DNA of 64,000 nt from Macrophomina tecta (lineage: Eukaryota; Ascomycota; Dothideomycetes; Botryosphaeriales; Botryosphaeriaceae), in NCBI GenBank assembly GCA_024180945.1, contig JAKSGN010000043.1, forward strand, positions 62,001 through 126,000, read 5' to 3'. The first letter of the stretch is position 1, and every line of letters starts with the position of its first letter. The translations under genes were made by a program, and so were the position numbers. The notes beneath the pieces are model-generated. The model was given only the letters and a program-made list of their open reading frames with translations. It did not search any database and was not told the origin of the DNA. Shown piece by piece: positions 10,840-21,883 of this stretch.

Positions 10840-13800
10840 CCAGAGTAAACTTTCTTAAGTAGAATATAATTAAATACTATTTATCTTCTTTATTAGATTA
10901 GCTAAGATATACTCCTAGGGCGAATTATAATGTATTAGTTTCTACTTCGATTAGTTTATTAGGGTCGTATATTCCTAGAATATTTATTTTAGTAAATTAA
11001 AGGCTTGCTACTAATTATTTTTCTATTAAAAGCTATACTTCTTCTAAGTAAGTCGCGTTAAAGGTTCTATAACCTTTAAATAGTTCTAGATAAACTTTTT
11101 ATAGAAGTTTACAAATCTAAGAAAAAACTATACTTTCTTAATTATTTTTAATACTAGCTATTTCTTAATAGAGTCTAGTTTTGAGTCATCTATACTAACG
11201 TATTCGGGGATAATAATAAAGCCTAAGAATTCTATTCTCTATATATACTATTTATATTTCTCTAGTGCGATAGATAGATTTTTTACTTAAAGGGTTTCTA
11301 AGACCTTTCTAATATACTTCTTATATTTTTCGAGGGTCTCTAAAAAGATAAGAATATCGTCGAGGTAAGCTATATAAAAGATATCTAAGTAGTTGCGTAG
11401 TATATTATTAACGAGGTTCTAAAAGATTACTAGTATGTTAGTAAGCCTAAATAGTATAACCGTATACTCGTAGAGCCCTAGTCTCATACGAAAGGCTATT
11501 TTTTACTCTTCCCCTTCTTTAATTCTAACTAAGTAATATTCGTCCCGGAGGTCTAGCTTCGTAAAGTACTTTATATTTTCTAACTTATCCTAGAGCTTAT
11601 TAATATGTAGAAGCGAGTAGCAGTTCTTAATTATAATATTATTAAGTTATTAATAGTCGATATAAAGGTATAACTTACTATTCTTCTTAGAAATAAAGAG
11701 AATCGAATATCTAGCTAATAATATTAACGGCCGAATATATTCTTGTTTAAGGTTTTTCTTAATATATTTTCTTAAAGCCTCTATTTTCTTCTTCGATAAG
11801 AAGTAGATAGGCTTATAAACTAGTTTTGTTTCTAGCTTAAGCGAAATCTTATAGTTCTATAGTTAATATTTTAATAAGTCTTCTTTTTCTCTTTCTTAGT
11901 AAACGGTAACTAAGTTCTAATACTTATTAAGTACCATTTCTATTTCTAGTATTAGAGGTATTTCTTATAGTTACTACTATATCTCTAAACTACTATATTA
12001 TTCTCTTTTAATTCTCGTAGAATTATCTTCTTTAATAAGAGTTAGATAGTTCTTATTCCTTAGCCTTTCTTATTAGGCCTTAGCTAATGCTCTCTATTAT
12101 ACTGCCGATAAGGGTTTAATATATATAAGATAGATCTATTATTCTTAGCGTTATATATGCCTAAATACCTTTTTTAAGATTATCTAGATGTCTACGAGAG
12201 GTTTAGTAGCTACTAATTACTTTCATAAAGCCTTACTCTTAGCCTTATACTTTCTCTATATAGTTCTTTATAATAAGTATTATATCTAATCTTTAGAAAT
12301 ACTAGACTCGGTAGGGCTTACTTTGCTAATAATACTATATTTTACTAAGGAGGTAGCGTTTTATATATTATAGTCCTAGTTCTATCTTAGGCTTTTCTTA
12401 AGGTTACCGTTAATACTACTATTATTAGGCCTTATACTATCGTTTAAGTCTTGTATTTCTTCTAATAATTTAAGGGTATTATTTTACTTAGTAGGGCTTA
12501 TTTCTATAATAGAGTTATATTTTACTAAAAAGGCTTCGCCTTCTACATCGTAGTTCTAGTTCTAACTTATACTACTATCGAAGTCGCCTATATAGCTACT
12601 ATCTTTAGGCCTTACGCTAGCTACTTCTTAATTTATAGTAGATAAGAGTCGCTATAGAATATTTATTAACCCGTTTTCTATATATAAACTAAATTTTTAT
12701 AGAAGGTTATTAATCTCTTTTTAAAAGACTATTTTATCTTCTTTACTAAAATTAAAGATAGGGTTCTATATTCGGATCTAGGGTATATCTAGAATAATAT
12801 CGTACCTAGAAATTCGTTAGATATTAAGGGAAATTTATTTCTAATAGTTCTTAATTTAGAGGGTTATTTTTTTTATTTTTATCTTTACCTAGTCTTCTTC
12901 GTAGACTAAGCTTTTTCTATCGAATTTACTAAGCGGATATAGCTCTTTTATTTTCTAATATAGAATCTTATATTATTCTATAAACTCGTTATATATAAAG
13001 TTTCTACTCGATTCTATATTAATTAGTATTAAGATAGGACATCTATTAAGTATTTCTTTTATTTTAAATTATTTTTAAAGATTTAGCCTAGTAAGAGTTT
13101 CTGTTTCCGATATATATAATACTATATAAAGGGACCTAGACTATAGCCCCTAGGTTAATTTTAATACTATAGAGCCGTCTAGTTTTTTAGCTTCGGATAG
13201 CCGTAGACTTTACTATATATATAGTCTTTTTATTTATTAACTTAAAGGTATACTTATTTCTAGTTAGTTTATTTATTAGTATATAACTATTTCCGCTAAT
13301 AGACTATATTCTTTTATACCTAGTATTAAAAAATTAGTATATTAAGTTTCTCATTTAGTATCTACTAAAGTATATAGTTCTAGATAGTTACTATACTATA
13401 CTAGTAAAGTATCTTTACTAATTCTTAAAGAAAGTTATAGTCTACTTACTATTAAGTAGTTATTTCTTAATAATAAAGTATTATAAGCGCGGTTTTTTTT
13501 ATAATAATAAGTTTATACTTCTTTCTATCTTACTTAATTCGGGTTTTCTAGAGGGTTTCTTAGCGTTATACCTATAGTACCGTAAGGGCTAACCCTCTCT
13601 TATAGAAAATCTAGATTACCTAGGCGAGTTAATTATTCTTATTTATTATTTCTATACTAATTCTATACTTAGCTATAAGACGCTCGAGTTCTAAAAGAAT
13701 TATAGAGTTCGGTATAGCTTCTACTTCGCTATCTATTAAGTCGTATAGTTCTCTAGTTTCGCTATTTACGAGCTCCTTATCTAAGAAAAAGCTATCGATA

Positions 13801-14950
13801 ATATTATTAGTCTCGATAGCTTCTTTATTCCTAGTTATTATACTAAATTATTACGGTTTATAGGGGTACTATCCTGATATATCTTTACTACTTTAGTATA
13901 TCTAGTAGTTATTATCGTAGTAGGCTATCTAGTATAGTATATTATAGTTATCTTAGCGAGATATAACTAATACTTTAAGTTAAGTACTCGAGGTCTACTT
14001 TCTATTTTTCTTATTATAAGGGTTCTATGGATACTTAGAAGAAAAGTATTTATTACTACTATAGATAATATAAAGTCGATTCTTATAGCGCTATTTCTAC
14101 TCGTTCGTTTAGTTCGAATTAGATTCTTTAGGCTTTTTATTATTATTTCGATTATTATTATTATTCTTCTTAGAATCCTATCTATTAGTTACGTTAAGGG
14201 CTATAGTATCTTCGTCTTCGAGGATTATTCTTTCTCGGCGAGGCTTTAAGGTATTAGCTTATTAAAAACCTATCTTCTATTCGTATATACGACCGTTAAT
14301 CTAAGATGTAAGGTCTACTATCTTCTAAAAAATAAATAAATATTTATAGATAATTATATTCTTCTTAAATTCTTCCTTTAGGCCTTTATGGAAGAGGTCG
14401 TAGAAAGTCTTATCTAACTATTTAAGGTAGGCTATAAGCTATTAAAACTTAGTAGTGTAGATAACTATAAATCCTAGTTATTTAATAGTTATAATATTGT
14501 TAGAGGCTTTATAGACTTTATCTTAATTATTAAAAGTAGCCCTAAGGTTATCTATGAATTCCGTATAGGTATTAAAGATTTTCTTAGTCTTTTCTTATCT
14601 CTTCTCGAGAGAGTATTCGTTAGCTAGATAGTTACGAAGATATAGTTTTATCTATATCTCTATCGTTTCTCTAAGATAGGTTAATATAAAGAGTATTTTC
14701 TCGGTATCGCTATTAAATTACGCTTAATTAAACTAGAGGTAGCGTTATATCTAGAGTAGAAAGAATTAGAGCTTCTTTCTATTTCTATTAAACTTCTCGG
14801 GTACTACTACTTTAATCTTAATAGTGCTCCGCTTTATTATATACTTAATTAGTCGAGCGTTCTAAGTCTTTAGCTCTTTAATAAGCTATAAGAGCTTAGC
14901 TCTAGTAGGCTCTATTTACTATACGGGCTAAGCTAGCCCCTAGGCACCCT
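10840..14950 (-). pseudogene. Gypsy D gag-protease-RT relic
   Basis: On the minus strand the RT motif reads FYIAYLDDIL at about 11360-11400. A gag zinc-knuckle region lies near 14030-14110 with Cys codons converted to Tyr. The gag capsid lies at about 14300-14900, parallel to Gypsy B 27990-28600. Stops of the CAA/CAG/TGG to TAA/TAG type occur throughout. RT would copy element RNA into DNA inside particles, but this copy is dead. Confidence 0.75.
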
Positions 14951-15090
14951 AAATCTAACTCTTAGCTAGGTCGATCTCTATCTAAGATTCTAGTACTATT
15001 GCTATTTTCTAAACTCGTTAGGGGGTAATACCTTACTTATTAAGACTTAATCTTAGAGCCTTCCTCTTCTTATAAGAATAGTAGTTAAAG

Positions 15091-15535
15091 TATAATGAGC
15101 GGGCCTCTACCTCTAAGAATCTAAATACTAAAGAGAAAGAAAACCTATTAAGGGGGTTTTTCTGAAGTAGATATAAGAAGAGGATAAGAGTAAGTTAAAT
15201 ATATAATAAGACTAAGTACTACGTGCGAAGGCTATATTACTAATAATATATAAATTATTATTAAAGTTAATCACGAAGGTCAAAGCTATCTAAGGAGTAT
15301 AGTTTATATATAAGTAGAAAAGTATATATAATCTAGTAGTACTATTGCGAGCCTAGCTCTAGAGGGCTTAAGGTAAGCCGTTATAAGCCTAGCTTATAAG
15401 GGCTTAGTAGGTCTATCCTTAGATACTTATATACTAAGCTACGTAATCTCCTCTTTTCTTTAGAATTTTTTATAGAACGTCTCTTTCTTTCTTATTTCCT
15501 ATACTATAGAGGCTACGCCGTAATATATCTAAACT
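15091..15535 (-). repeat. 5' LTR of Gypsy D (variant)
   Basis: 445 bp. The first 250 bp match the Gypsy B LTR closely. The middle, from about 15345, is unrelated or strongly diverged (AGTAGTACTATTGCGAGC). The end GGCTACGCCGTAATA matches the B LTR end GGCTGCGCCGTAACA. This looks like a U3-variant subfamily or a mosaic LTR. Confidence 0.75.
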
Positions 15536-16440
15536 TAATAGCTATATCGTATATACCTTCTTAACCTCTAGCTTCTCTAAGAATAATAAACCCCGATATA
15601 CTATTTTATACTCCTAATTATTAAGAAACTACTCCTACCGCTCTAAATGCTCTAAACGGGCTATAGAAGTAAAAAGAAAGTTTTAAGCCACCTTTAAAGT
15701 CTACTAAGAAGTAGATAGGGCCTTAGTAATAGCTAAACGTTTTCTACGAAGGCGATCGCACTTCTAATTAACTAAGTTTCCTATAACTATTAATAACTAC
15801 TTACTAAGAACTAGAAGAACCTATAATCTTAAACTAAGATACTCTAAATATTATAGTTATAACCCCGACGAATATACTTAGAATAATAAAAAGATAAAGT
15901 TCCTAGCTCTTTTTCTAGTAATATCTTATACTCCTTACCCTTCTTACGATAGTAACTATAGGAAGGCATAATAATAACTCTTAGATAAACGATACGAGTA
16001 GCTAAATTACGGTGCTTAGAGGACTTACGACTAGATATCGCGAAATAAGATTAGAAATAAACAACGAAATGAACGAGAAAGAACTACTCTATACTTATAG
16101 TCTTAAACTTTCGGGCCGAAAGTCGCCTAGAGGGGGAATAGTATTACGATACTAGCTAGAGAAGATGAAGAAAGAACGGCCCTACTTTCTAAAAAAGACC
16201 CTAATCCCTTAAAGTAGGAAATTCTTAGTCCGGATTACGTCCTAAAGGGCAGAAGGTGGATCTATTACTTAGTATACTAACTATAGATTACTCGATTTAC
16301 TAGATTACGGTAAGCTAGCTAGTAATCTACTATAATCTAACTAAACACCCTATATATATAGGCTATACTTATTTATAGTAGATACGACCCTCGTAGTTAA
16401 CTTATTAATTAATTCTTACTCTAATATTATGTATGACCTA
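15536..16440 (+). mobile_element. 3' end of a further Gypsy element (F) with polypurine tract and LTR start
   Basis: Plus-strand remnant. At 16108-16124 is a short hairpin (ACTTTCGG-G-CCGAAAGT), followed by the purine tract AGAGGGGGAA and a TATTACGA LTR start at about 16142 (TGTTACGA before RIP). Gypsy B has the same layout next to its 3' LTR: a TCTTCGG-G-CCGAAGA hairpin, then a G tract. The LTR end was not found; the sequence fades into the hairpin at 16447-16537. Family assignment rests only on these end features. Confidence 0.45.
15560..15968 (-). pseudogene. Possible antisense accessory frame in Gypsy F
   Basis: Antisense to element F and just inside its 3' LTR. A minus-strand ATG at 15968 opens a frame MPSYSYYRKKGKEYK. 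About 25 residues on come tyrosines spaced Y-X2-Y-X6-Y (YSKYIRRGYNY, about 15850-15885). RIP turns TGT into TAT, so this could be the first half of a CX2CX6C zinc cluster. Many stops follow, and a second Cys pair is not recognisable. Position and strand parallel the better preserved gene at 21884-22691. Weak on its own. Confidence 0.25.
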
Positions 16441-16446
16441 GCGTGG

Positions 16447-16537
16447 TTAATAAATAAATAAAGTAAGTAGAGGGGCTCTTACTTATCTTACTTAGTAGGC
16501 GAGGGCCCCTCTACTTACTTTAATTATTTATTATTAA
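16447..16537. repeat. Long hairpin-forming inverted repeat
   Basis: Arms 16447-16476 (ending AAGTAAGTAGAGGGGC) and 16505-16537 (starting GCCCCTCTACTTACTT) pair almost perfectly around a 28-bp loop containing CTTACTTAGTAGG. It sits between the Gypsy F end and the hAT relic, and may be a transposon end or a small foldback element. Confidence 0.6.
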
Positions 16538-16599
16538 ATAAATAATTAAGTACTTGCCTATTTGCTTCCGAAAAGGGTAATCGGTATAGTATTAAGTAA

Positions 16600-18437
16600 T
16601 CTACTAGGGAAGGGGCAGAATTAGTATATAAAATTAGTAGAATATCTCCTCATCTTCTAGCCGTTATTCCGGCTTAGAGAGGCACATAAAGAAATACGTA
16701 TAAATAATATATATATTACTATCGTCGTCCGAAAGAGGAAATGCTTATAGTATTTATATAGCTATACTGCCATTCTACCTAATGTTATTGCTGCTATTAT
16801 TATTGCCACCGAAGTCCTGTATATTAATAAGGCCTGCGCGTAGCTAGGAGGCTATAATTATCTATTTCTTATCTACCTTATCGCGTAGGCGGCTCTTTAA
16901 GCCGTTAAAGTACTTACCTACGGCGCTAAAGGCCCTCTTAATGTCATATAAGGTAGGTGGGTATAATAGAAGATTAAACGCTATACGGCTTATCGTAGGG
17001 TATATAATTACACGCTCCCTCTACTAATGTAACGAATTATATAAGTATTAACTAACGTCTCGTTCGGGAGGCTCGCTAAAGAAGCGGTCGTACTTATTAG
17101 TAACGAAGGGCTCGTTCGGTACGAGGTTTAGATAGGCTTCGTCGATAGCGCTAATATTACAGGCAGGTAAGGAGCGACGTAGTAAAAAAGAAGATACTAG
17201 AGGCTAACTATTAGTATAGCGACGCTTATAGCTCTTATATAATTCCTTAGTAACGGCCTACGCGTTATTTTATTAGGTGGTGAACTTTCTTTAATGCTTT
17301 TTAAACCAAGCAAAGCGGAGGTAAGGATAAAGAGCTATAGTAACTCTATAGGCGGGCGTCTTATTACTTCGCTTATAGTAGGTGTTAACCTTCTTCTAAG
17401 CTATATTAATGCACGCTTTAAGGTAAGTATTCGACTAAATACTTAGCTACTACTTCTTATTTTCTAGGCATGTTATAATTGTCTTAAGGCAGAGGAGCAA
17501 CTCCTAGAGTAAGCCGTATAAGCCCTTATTACTAGCGCCCTCTAGGCGTTTAGTAGCCTCTTTAAATAGCTTAAGGACGTTCTTTAGCTCTATAATCTTA
17601 TTCTAATCTTCATCTAAAAGCCTGTCCTCTATAACGTTATAAGCGGCATTATTACGAGCAACTCTGCTTACCTCGAGGTAGTATATATTAATAGCTAGGC
17701 GGAGCTTCTCATATACTAGTAGACGCGTTAGAAAGTCGTTTTAGAGATATATTATAAGATTTATATAAGGATTCCCTTACTAACTTGCGCTATATTATAT
17801 GTCGAGTTCTAGCGCACGCCTCCATCGCTTATTGGTTTAAATATGGCTTTACCGTGCGTTGCGACGGCGCGTTAAATATCATTAAAGATGTCACTCTAGA
17901 GGCTAGAGAAGCATATAGCTACGATAATATTATATAACTTATTTATAAGCTCTATTTTATACTACGCCTAGAGTTTCTGCACCTCTATTATTACCTTAGA
18001 AGCAAGAGTCTGTTATAAGCGCTCGACGCGTAACTTAGGCTCAGTAGATAAGGTAGATAAAGTAATTATAGTACTATAGCGATGGCGAGTATAAGGCTCC
18101 TCCGCCTCGTTATCTAGTACCTAAATAACGTTATTAACAGCGTTCTTATTAACGCCATATATAGCTGCCATCGTCCCTAGATTATAGATATAATTAGCGC
18201 AGCGTATACGACGTATCTTAACGTTAATAGCTAGTAGGCTCTGGCTAAGCCTTTCTAGCGCCGAGTCGTTAATAATATAGTTATCCGTAATAAAGTAGCC
18301 AAGCCATATGTAGTCGTTATCGGTAAGGCCGTACCGCTATAACGTCTAGAGAAGTAAGCCTATAATCCGCATAGAGTTATAATAGCTGCGGACGCGAGGA
18401 AGGGTAAAGAGAATATTATAGTGCGTATAAAAGGCGT
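16600..18437 (-). pseudogene. hAT transposase relic, C-terminal part
   Basis: Minus-strand translation gives a recognisable hAT order. A GYFITDNYIINDSALERL block with IRRIRCANYIYNLG lies at about 18180-18340. A YYLEVSRVA, then LKNVLKLFKEATKRLEG region lies near 17500-17700. PAYRVTIALYPYLRFAWFKKH lies near 17290-17370. A dimerisation-like KRAFSAVGKYF lies near 16890-16930. All are split by RIP-type stops. The relic is cut at 18437 by Gypsy A, and the N-terminal half continues at 33102, with GGCGT duplicated on both sides. Confidence 0.75.
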
Positions 18438-18621
18438 TGTTATAGTCTAAAAGCCCGGTAGTAAAAGAAGCCTCGAAGAAATCCTTGGTAGTTATATAAC
18501 GCTATTTTCCTCGTATATTTAAGTTAATCTTCTTCTTCTTCTTCTTCTTTTTTTAAGTTCTAGCTTTTTATACGTAGCGCAATAAACCTTTTAGTAAAGA
18601 TCCTAGGGTTAAGCCTTAACA
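18438..18621 (+). repeat. 5' LTR of Gypsy A
   Basis: 184 bp, TGTTATAG...CTTAACA, containing a CTT microsatellite. The 3' partner at 32910-33096 is 187 bp because it has one extra CTT unit. Confidence 0.92.
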
Positions 18622-18639
18622 TTAGCTAGAACTTCTATA

Positions 18640-20760
18640 CCTAAGAAACTTATTAAACACGGAATTACTAGATACTAAGTATCAAAAGACGGTCGTGTAC
18701 CGGTCTTAAAGAATTAACGAAGGTAAAGATGGTCGTATACCGGTCCTAAGGAACTACTAAATGATTAAGACGGCTATATACCAGTCTTACGAGAATTACA
18801 AGAATTACTAAAAGCACTAGAACCATAGCACCTAATAATTAGAAAGAACAGGGCTAACCAGCCTTAGATACATAAACGATTACAGAGCTACTACAAAATC
18901 TATTAGCTTAGATAGGTAGCCTTAGTGGCGAGGTAGAAGCCTTAAAGAAAGAGGGGTAAATAGAGATACCGACGTCCGAATAACAGCCGACTAATTTGCT
19001 ATTAACCGCCGTCGCCACCCCGCATTCACTACTAACGCCCTCCCAGGGGAACGAAGCTCCTAATTAAGAAAATATACCTACTAAGCACCTCGGCCCCCTT
19101 ACGGAGTACTTAGGGGTTAGGGAGGAACTAGAACCCTAGATCTCTTAAGCGCTTATAAAGCTCACAGTCGACTATACCAATTATACTAAAGCTACTAAGT
19201 TTTTTATACTTTATAACCAGCTTAGGGGCGAAGTAGTATGCCAGCTATAGCCCTAGATATAAGCGTATATTAATACTAAGTATATAATGGCTTAGTGCCT
19301 AATTAACCAGCTACGCTTGTTATTTAGTAACCCTTACGTGTAGGAGAAGGCTTAACGCAAGCTACATAAGCTACGCTAAACGAACAAGCCCTTTATAGAG
19401 TATTTTACCGAATTTCGCAAGCTAGTGCTCGAGGCCGGAGAAACCGGCTAGCTAGATAAAATCCTTAAGAGTTACCTTAAAGCCGGTCTAAGCCAGGAGC
19501 TACAACGTAGTATAATAGAACTTAGAATGGCCTAATAGTTCTTTAAAGACTACTGTACGGAACTAAAGCGCGTTAGTAATTAGTTAGAAGCCTTTAACCT
19601 GCGTAATTAAAGTAAGGGGAGGTAGTTAGCCGGCTAGAACTAACGTCTAAATAAGGTTAGCTCGGCAGGGTCTACCACGCCTAAACCGGCTATATAAGGG
19701 TTTAACTATATAGAATAGGAATGCACAGGGCCGGCCAAGGCCGCCCAAGGACGGTATAACCAAGGACAACGCGCTAAATAGTGTTACGAACCCTAGAGGA
19801 CAAGGGCTTTATAACCCCACGGGCGGAAGGCCCGTACGGGAAAAGGCACCGCAGGGGCCAGAAACCTACAGGGACGGCAGAGCCGCACTACTAGCACGCC
19901 CGCACGGGAAAACCAGCCGCAAGGGAAGACGGCGCGTACGGGCCTAGGTAAGGCAGTAATGAAAGCCCGCACGGGAGCGACGCCCACGCGGCACAGCAAG
20001 ACCACGAGAATACAGACTAGGTAAACTCCCGCAGGAAAAGAACGCCTATAAGGGAGAAGTCACGAATCCCGGAAACCGGCTTCGAGCCAAGAGGAACGGA
20101 CGGGAGAAAGTCAAATAACTTATACGGTCTAAGGAACGATGGTCTGGCGGTAGAATACGTCCGTAACCGATGCAGAAGTCGGATTTCAGGAAACGGGCTT
20201 TAGCGCCCGAGTTACGTGGGACCCATAGGGCCCACCTGGATTAACCTAATCTAAGATTAATAATCTAATACTATTGATCCAGCTGCTTTGATCCAGCTGT
20301 ATTGATCTAGATTGCTACAATTTTCCTACAGTATATAGACATACTTATTAGATAGTACTTTAACCTTCGTAGTTAACTTAAGATTCTAATATAGACTTAT
20401 TAGAGGTAATAAGCCTAACGCGCACCGTGTACCGACTTATTACATAATTACTATCTATTATTCTAATCCTTTACCCTTCTCTTATCCTTTAAGGTAAACC
20501 TTACCGCTATCTAACCCTACTAGGTGACTCCAAAGCCTAGTAGAAGAGGCCGCCGTTACAAATAGGTAGATACTTAGAAGATGCAGAGGCGTAAAGAAGA
20601 GAACCGCTACTATCGCTATAGTAACTCTAAGTACCGCGTAAACTAATGCCCCTAGGGGCCACTACTAAGGCCTAAGTATATAGCAAAGCCAGCCCAATAA
20701 GGAGAGCCTAGGGGGCCGGGGCTAGAGAAGGTAGAAGATTATAATACCTCCTTACCGTAA
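18640..20760 (+). pseudogene. Gypsy A gag relic, split by a solo LTR
   Basis: Plus-strand gag. A capsid segment at about 19190-19620 reads KFFILYNQLRGEVV, KLHKLR, FIEYFTEFRKLVLEAGETG and SYLKAGLSQELQRS. A zinc knuckle lies at about 20600-20655 (YYRYSNSKYRVN*CP, i.e. CX2CX4HX4C with Cys/His changed to Tyr). The solo LTR interrupts between the two, flanked by AATAG. Stops are RIP-type, but some CpA survives at 18960-19060, so this part is less heavily mutated than most. Confidence 0.72.
19782..20560 (+). repeat. Solo LTR of the Gypsy C family, lightly mutated
   Basis: 779 bp, TGTTACGAACCC...CGCCGTTACA, with perfect AATAG target duplications at 19777-19781 and 20561-20565. A solo LTR arises by recombination between the two LTRs of a full insertion. 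It retains many CpA/TpG in its first 500 bp (for example GGCACCGCAGGGGCCAG), whereas the homologous C LTR at 5825-6587 is fully RIP-converted. It is inserted in the gag gene of Gypsy A. Confidence 0.93.
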
Positions 20761-21336
20761 TCGGAAAATGAGTAGCTCCTATTAAAAGACGTAGGCAGGA
20801 GCTAATAGAGGAGAAAAAATGGGTAATATAAGTTAACTAGCGAAGGTAGTAACCTAAATTAGAATAGAATTTACTTCTTACTTTAGTCTTAGTTAATAAA
20901 GAGTCTTTTGGTAAAGCTCTTGCTAATACTAGCTATAAATACTACGTTATAATAAGCTATAAGTTCGCTAAACGTTGTAAACTCCCGCGCATTTAAATAC
21001 CCCTAAGGATACTAGACGGTTTGACACCTACCGAATAACGAATTACGGAGGCAACCTAGGTAGAGGTTAATATAGGCGGCTATAATTAAAAGTAAATATT
21101 CTTCTATATCGTTCTAAGGCTTACTAGCTATAATCTTATGCTAGGAAGCCCCTAGATAGTTTAGAAAAGGGTAGTACTAGATTAAAGCGAACGGACGATT
21201 ACCTTTAAGAATACCGGCTTAGTCGCTAAATAAGACGCTAATCTACCCCGACCCTAAGGAATACTAATTAGGGTATAAGCGTTTAGCCGTCTACTTTAGC
21301 GCCGGAAAGAAAAAGGCTACTAAATCTTTACTATAA
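20761..21336 (+). pseudogene. Gypsy A protease and pol start, cut by Gypsy B
   Basis: Plus-strand sequence after the zinc knuckle. Near 20900-21000 an aspartic-protease-like stretch reads KALANTSYKYYVIISYKF, where LANTS stands in place of VDTG. The frame is cut at 21336 within TATAA and continues at 29204 beyond Gypsy B. Confidence 0.55.
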
Positions 21337-21784
21337 TATAACGAGCGGGCCTCTGCCTCTAAGGATCTAAATACTAAAGAGGGAGAAAACCTGTCGGGGG
21401 GGTTTTTCTTAAGTGGGTACAAGAAGAGGGTAAGAGCAAGTCGAACACGTGATGAGACTGAGCACTGTGTGCGAAGGCCGTGTTACTAATAGAGTCTAAA
21501 TTCTATTGTTGAAGTTGACCACGAAGGTCAAAGCTATCTAAGGAGTGTGGTTTATATATAAATAGGAAAGTGTATATAATCTGTACGCTTAGTGGAGGTG
21601 TTGCGCTTAGTGACTGATCGCGATCATTCTACTGAGCGGTTGGGTTGACCTGCTTAATTTCTGGGCGAGTGGGTCCAACTGATCGCGGGAGTTACGTGAT
21701 CCCTGATTTATATCTCTTCGGTTCTGCTCGCCTTCGGCGGGGCTGTTTCTACCTTTATTACCCTGTGTAGGCTGCGCCGTAATA
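21337..21784 (-). repeat. 3' LTR of Gypsy B (not RIP-mutated)
   Basis: 448 bp. On the plus strand it starts TATAACGAGCGGG and ends GCGCCGTAATA. It keeps CpA/TpG sites (CTGTCGGG, GTGTGCGAAGGCCGTG) that are TpA in the right LTR (CTATCGGG, ATATGCGAAGGCCGTA). The polypurine tract, read on the minus strand as AAGGGGGGGGG, lies at about 21787-21801, just inside, next to a TCTTCGG hairpin. Confidence 0.93.
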
Positions 21785-21883
21785 CTATCCCCCCCCCTTA
21801 AGGATCTTCGGCCCGAAGATTTATTCGTGTTGCCTATTTTTCTGTATTTTCTTCTGGGATTGCTTTCTTTCCGTAAGTCCACT

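Larger units (their letters stand above)
10838..15535 (-). mobile_element. Gypsy D, 5' part of a RIP-mutated Ty3/Gypsy element
   Basis: Minus-strand element of the Gypsy B family. From right to left it has a 5' LTR (15091-15535), gag, protease and RT, and it stops in RNase H at the pogo-1 border. Its integrase, 3' end and 3' LTR are missing. Sequence colinear with Gypsy B begins immediately after the TA at 10838 (GTAAACTTTCTTAAG matches 24489-24503). It lies inside a different Gypsy (F), whose sequence resumes at 15536. Confidence 0.8.

Noticed and set aside
19793..20005. 70-codon minus-strand frame
   Set aside because: Lies within the solo LTR and reflects its GC-rich repeats; no homology.
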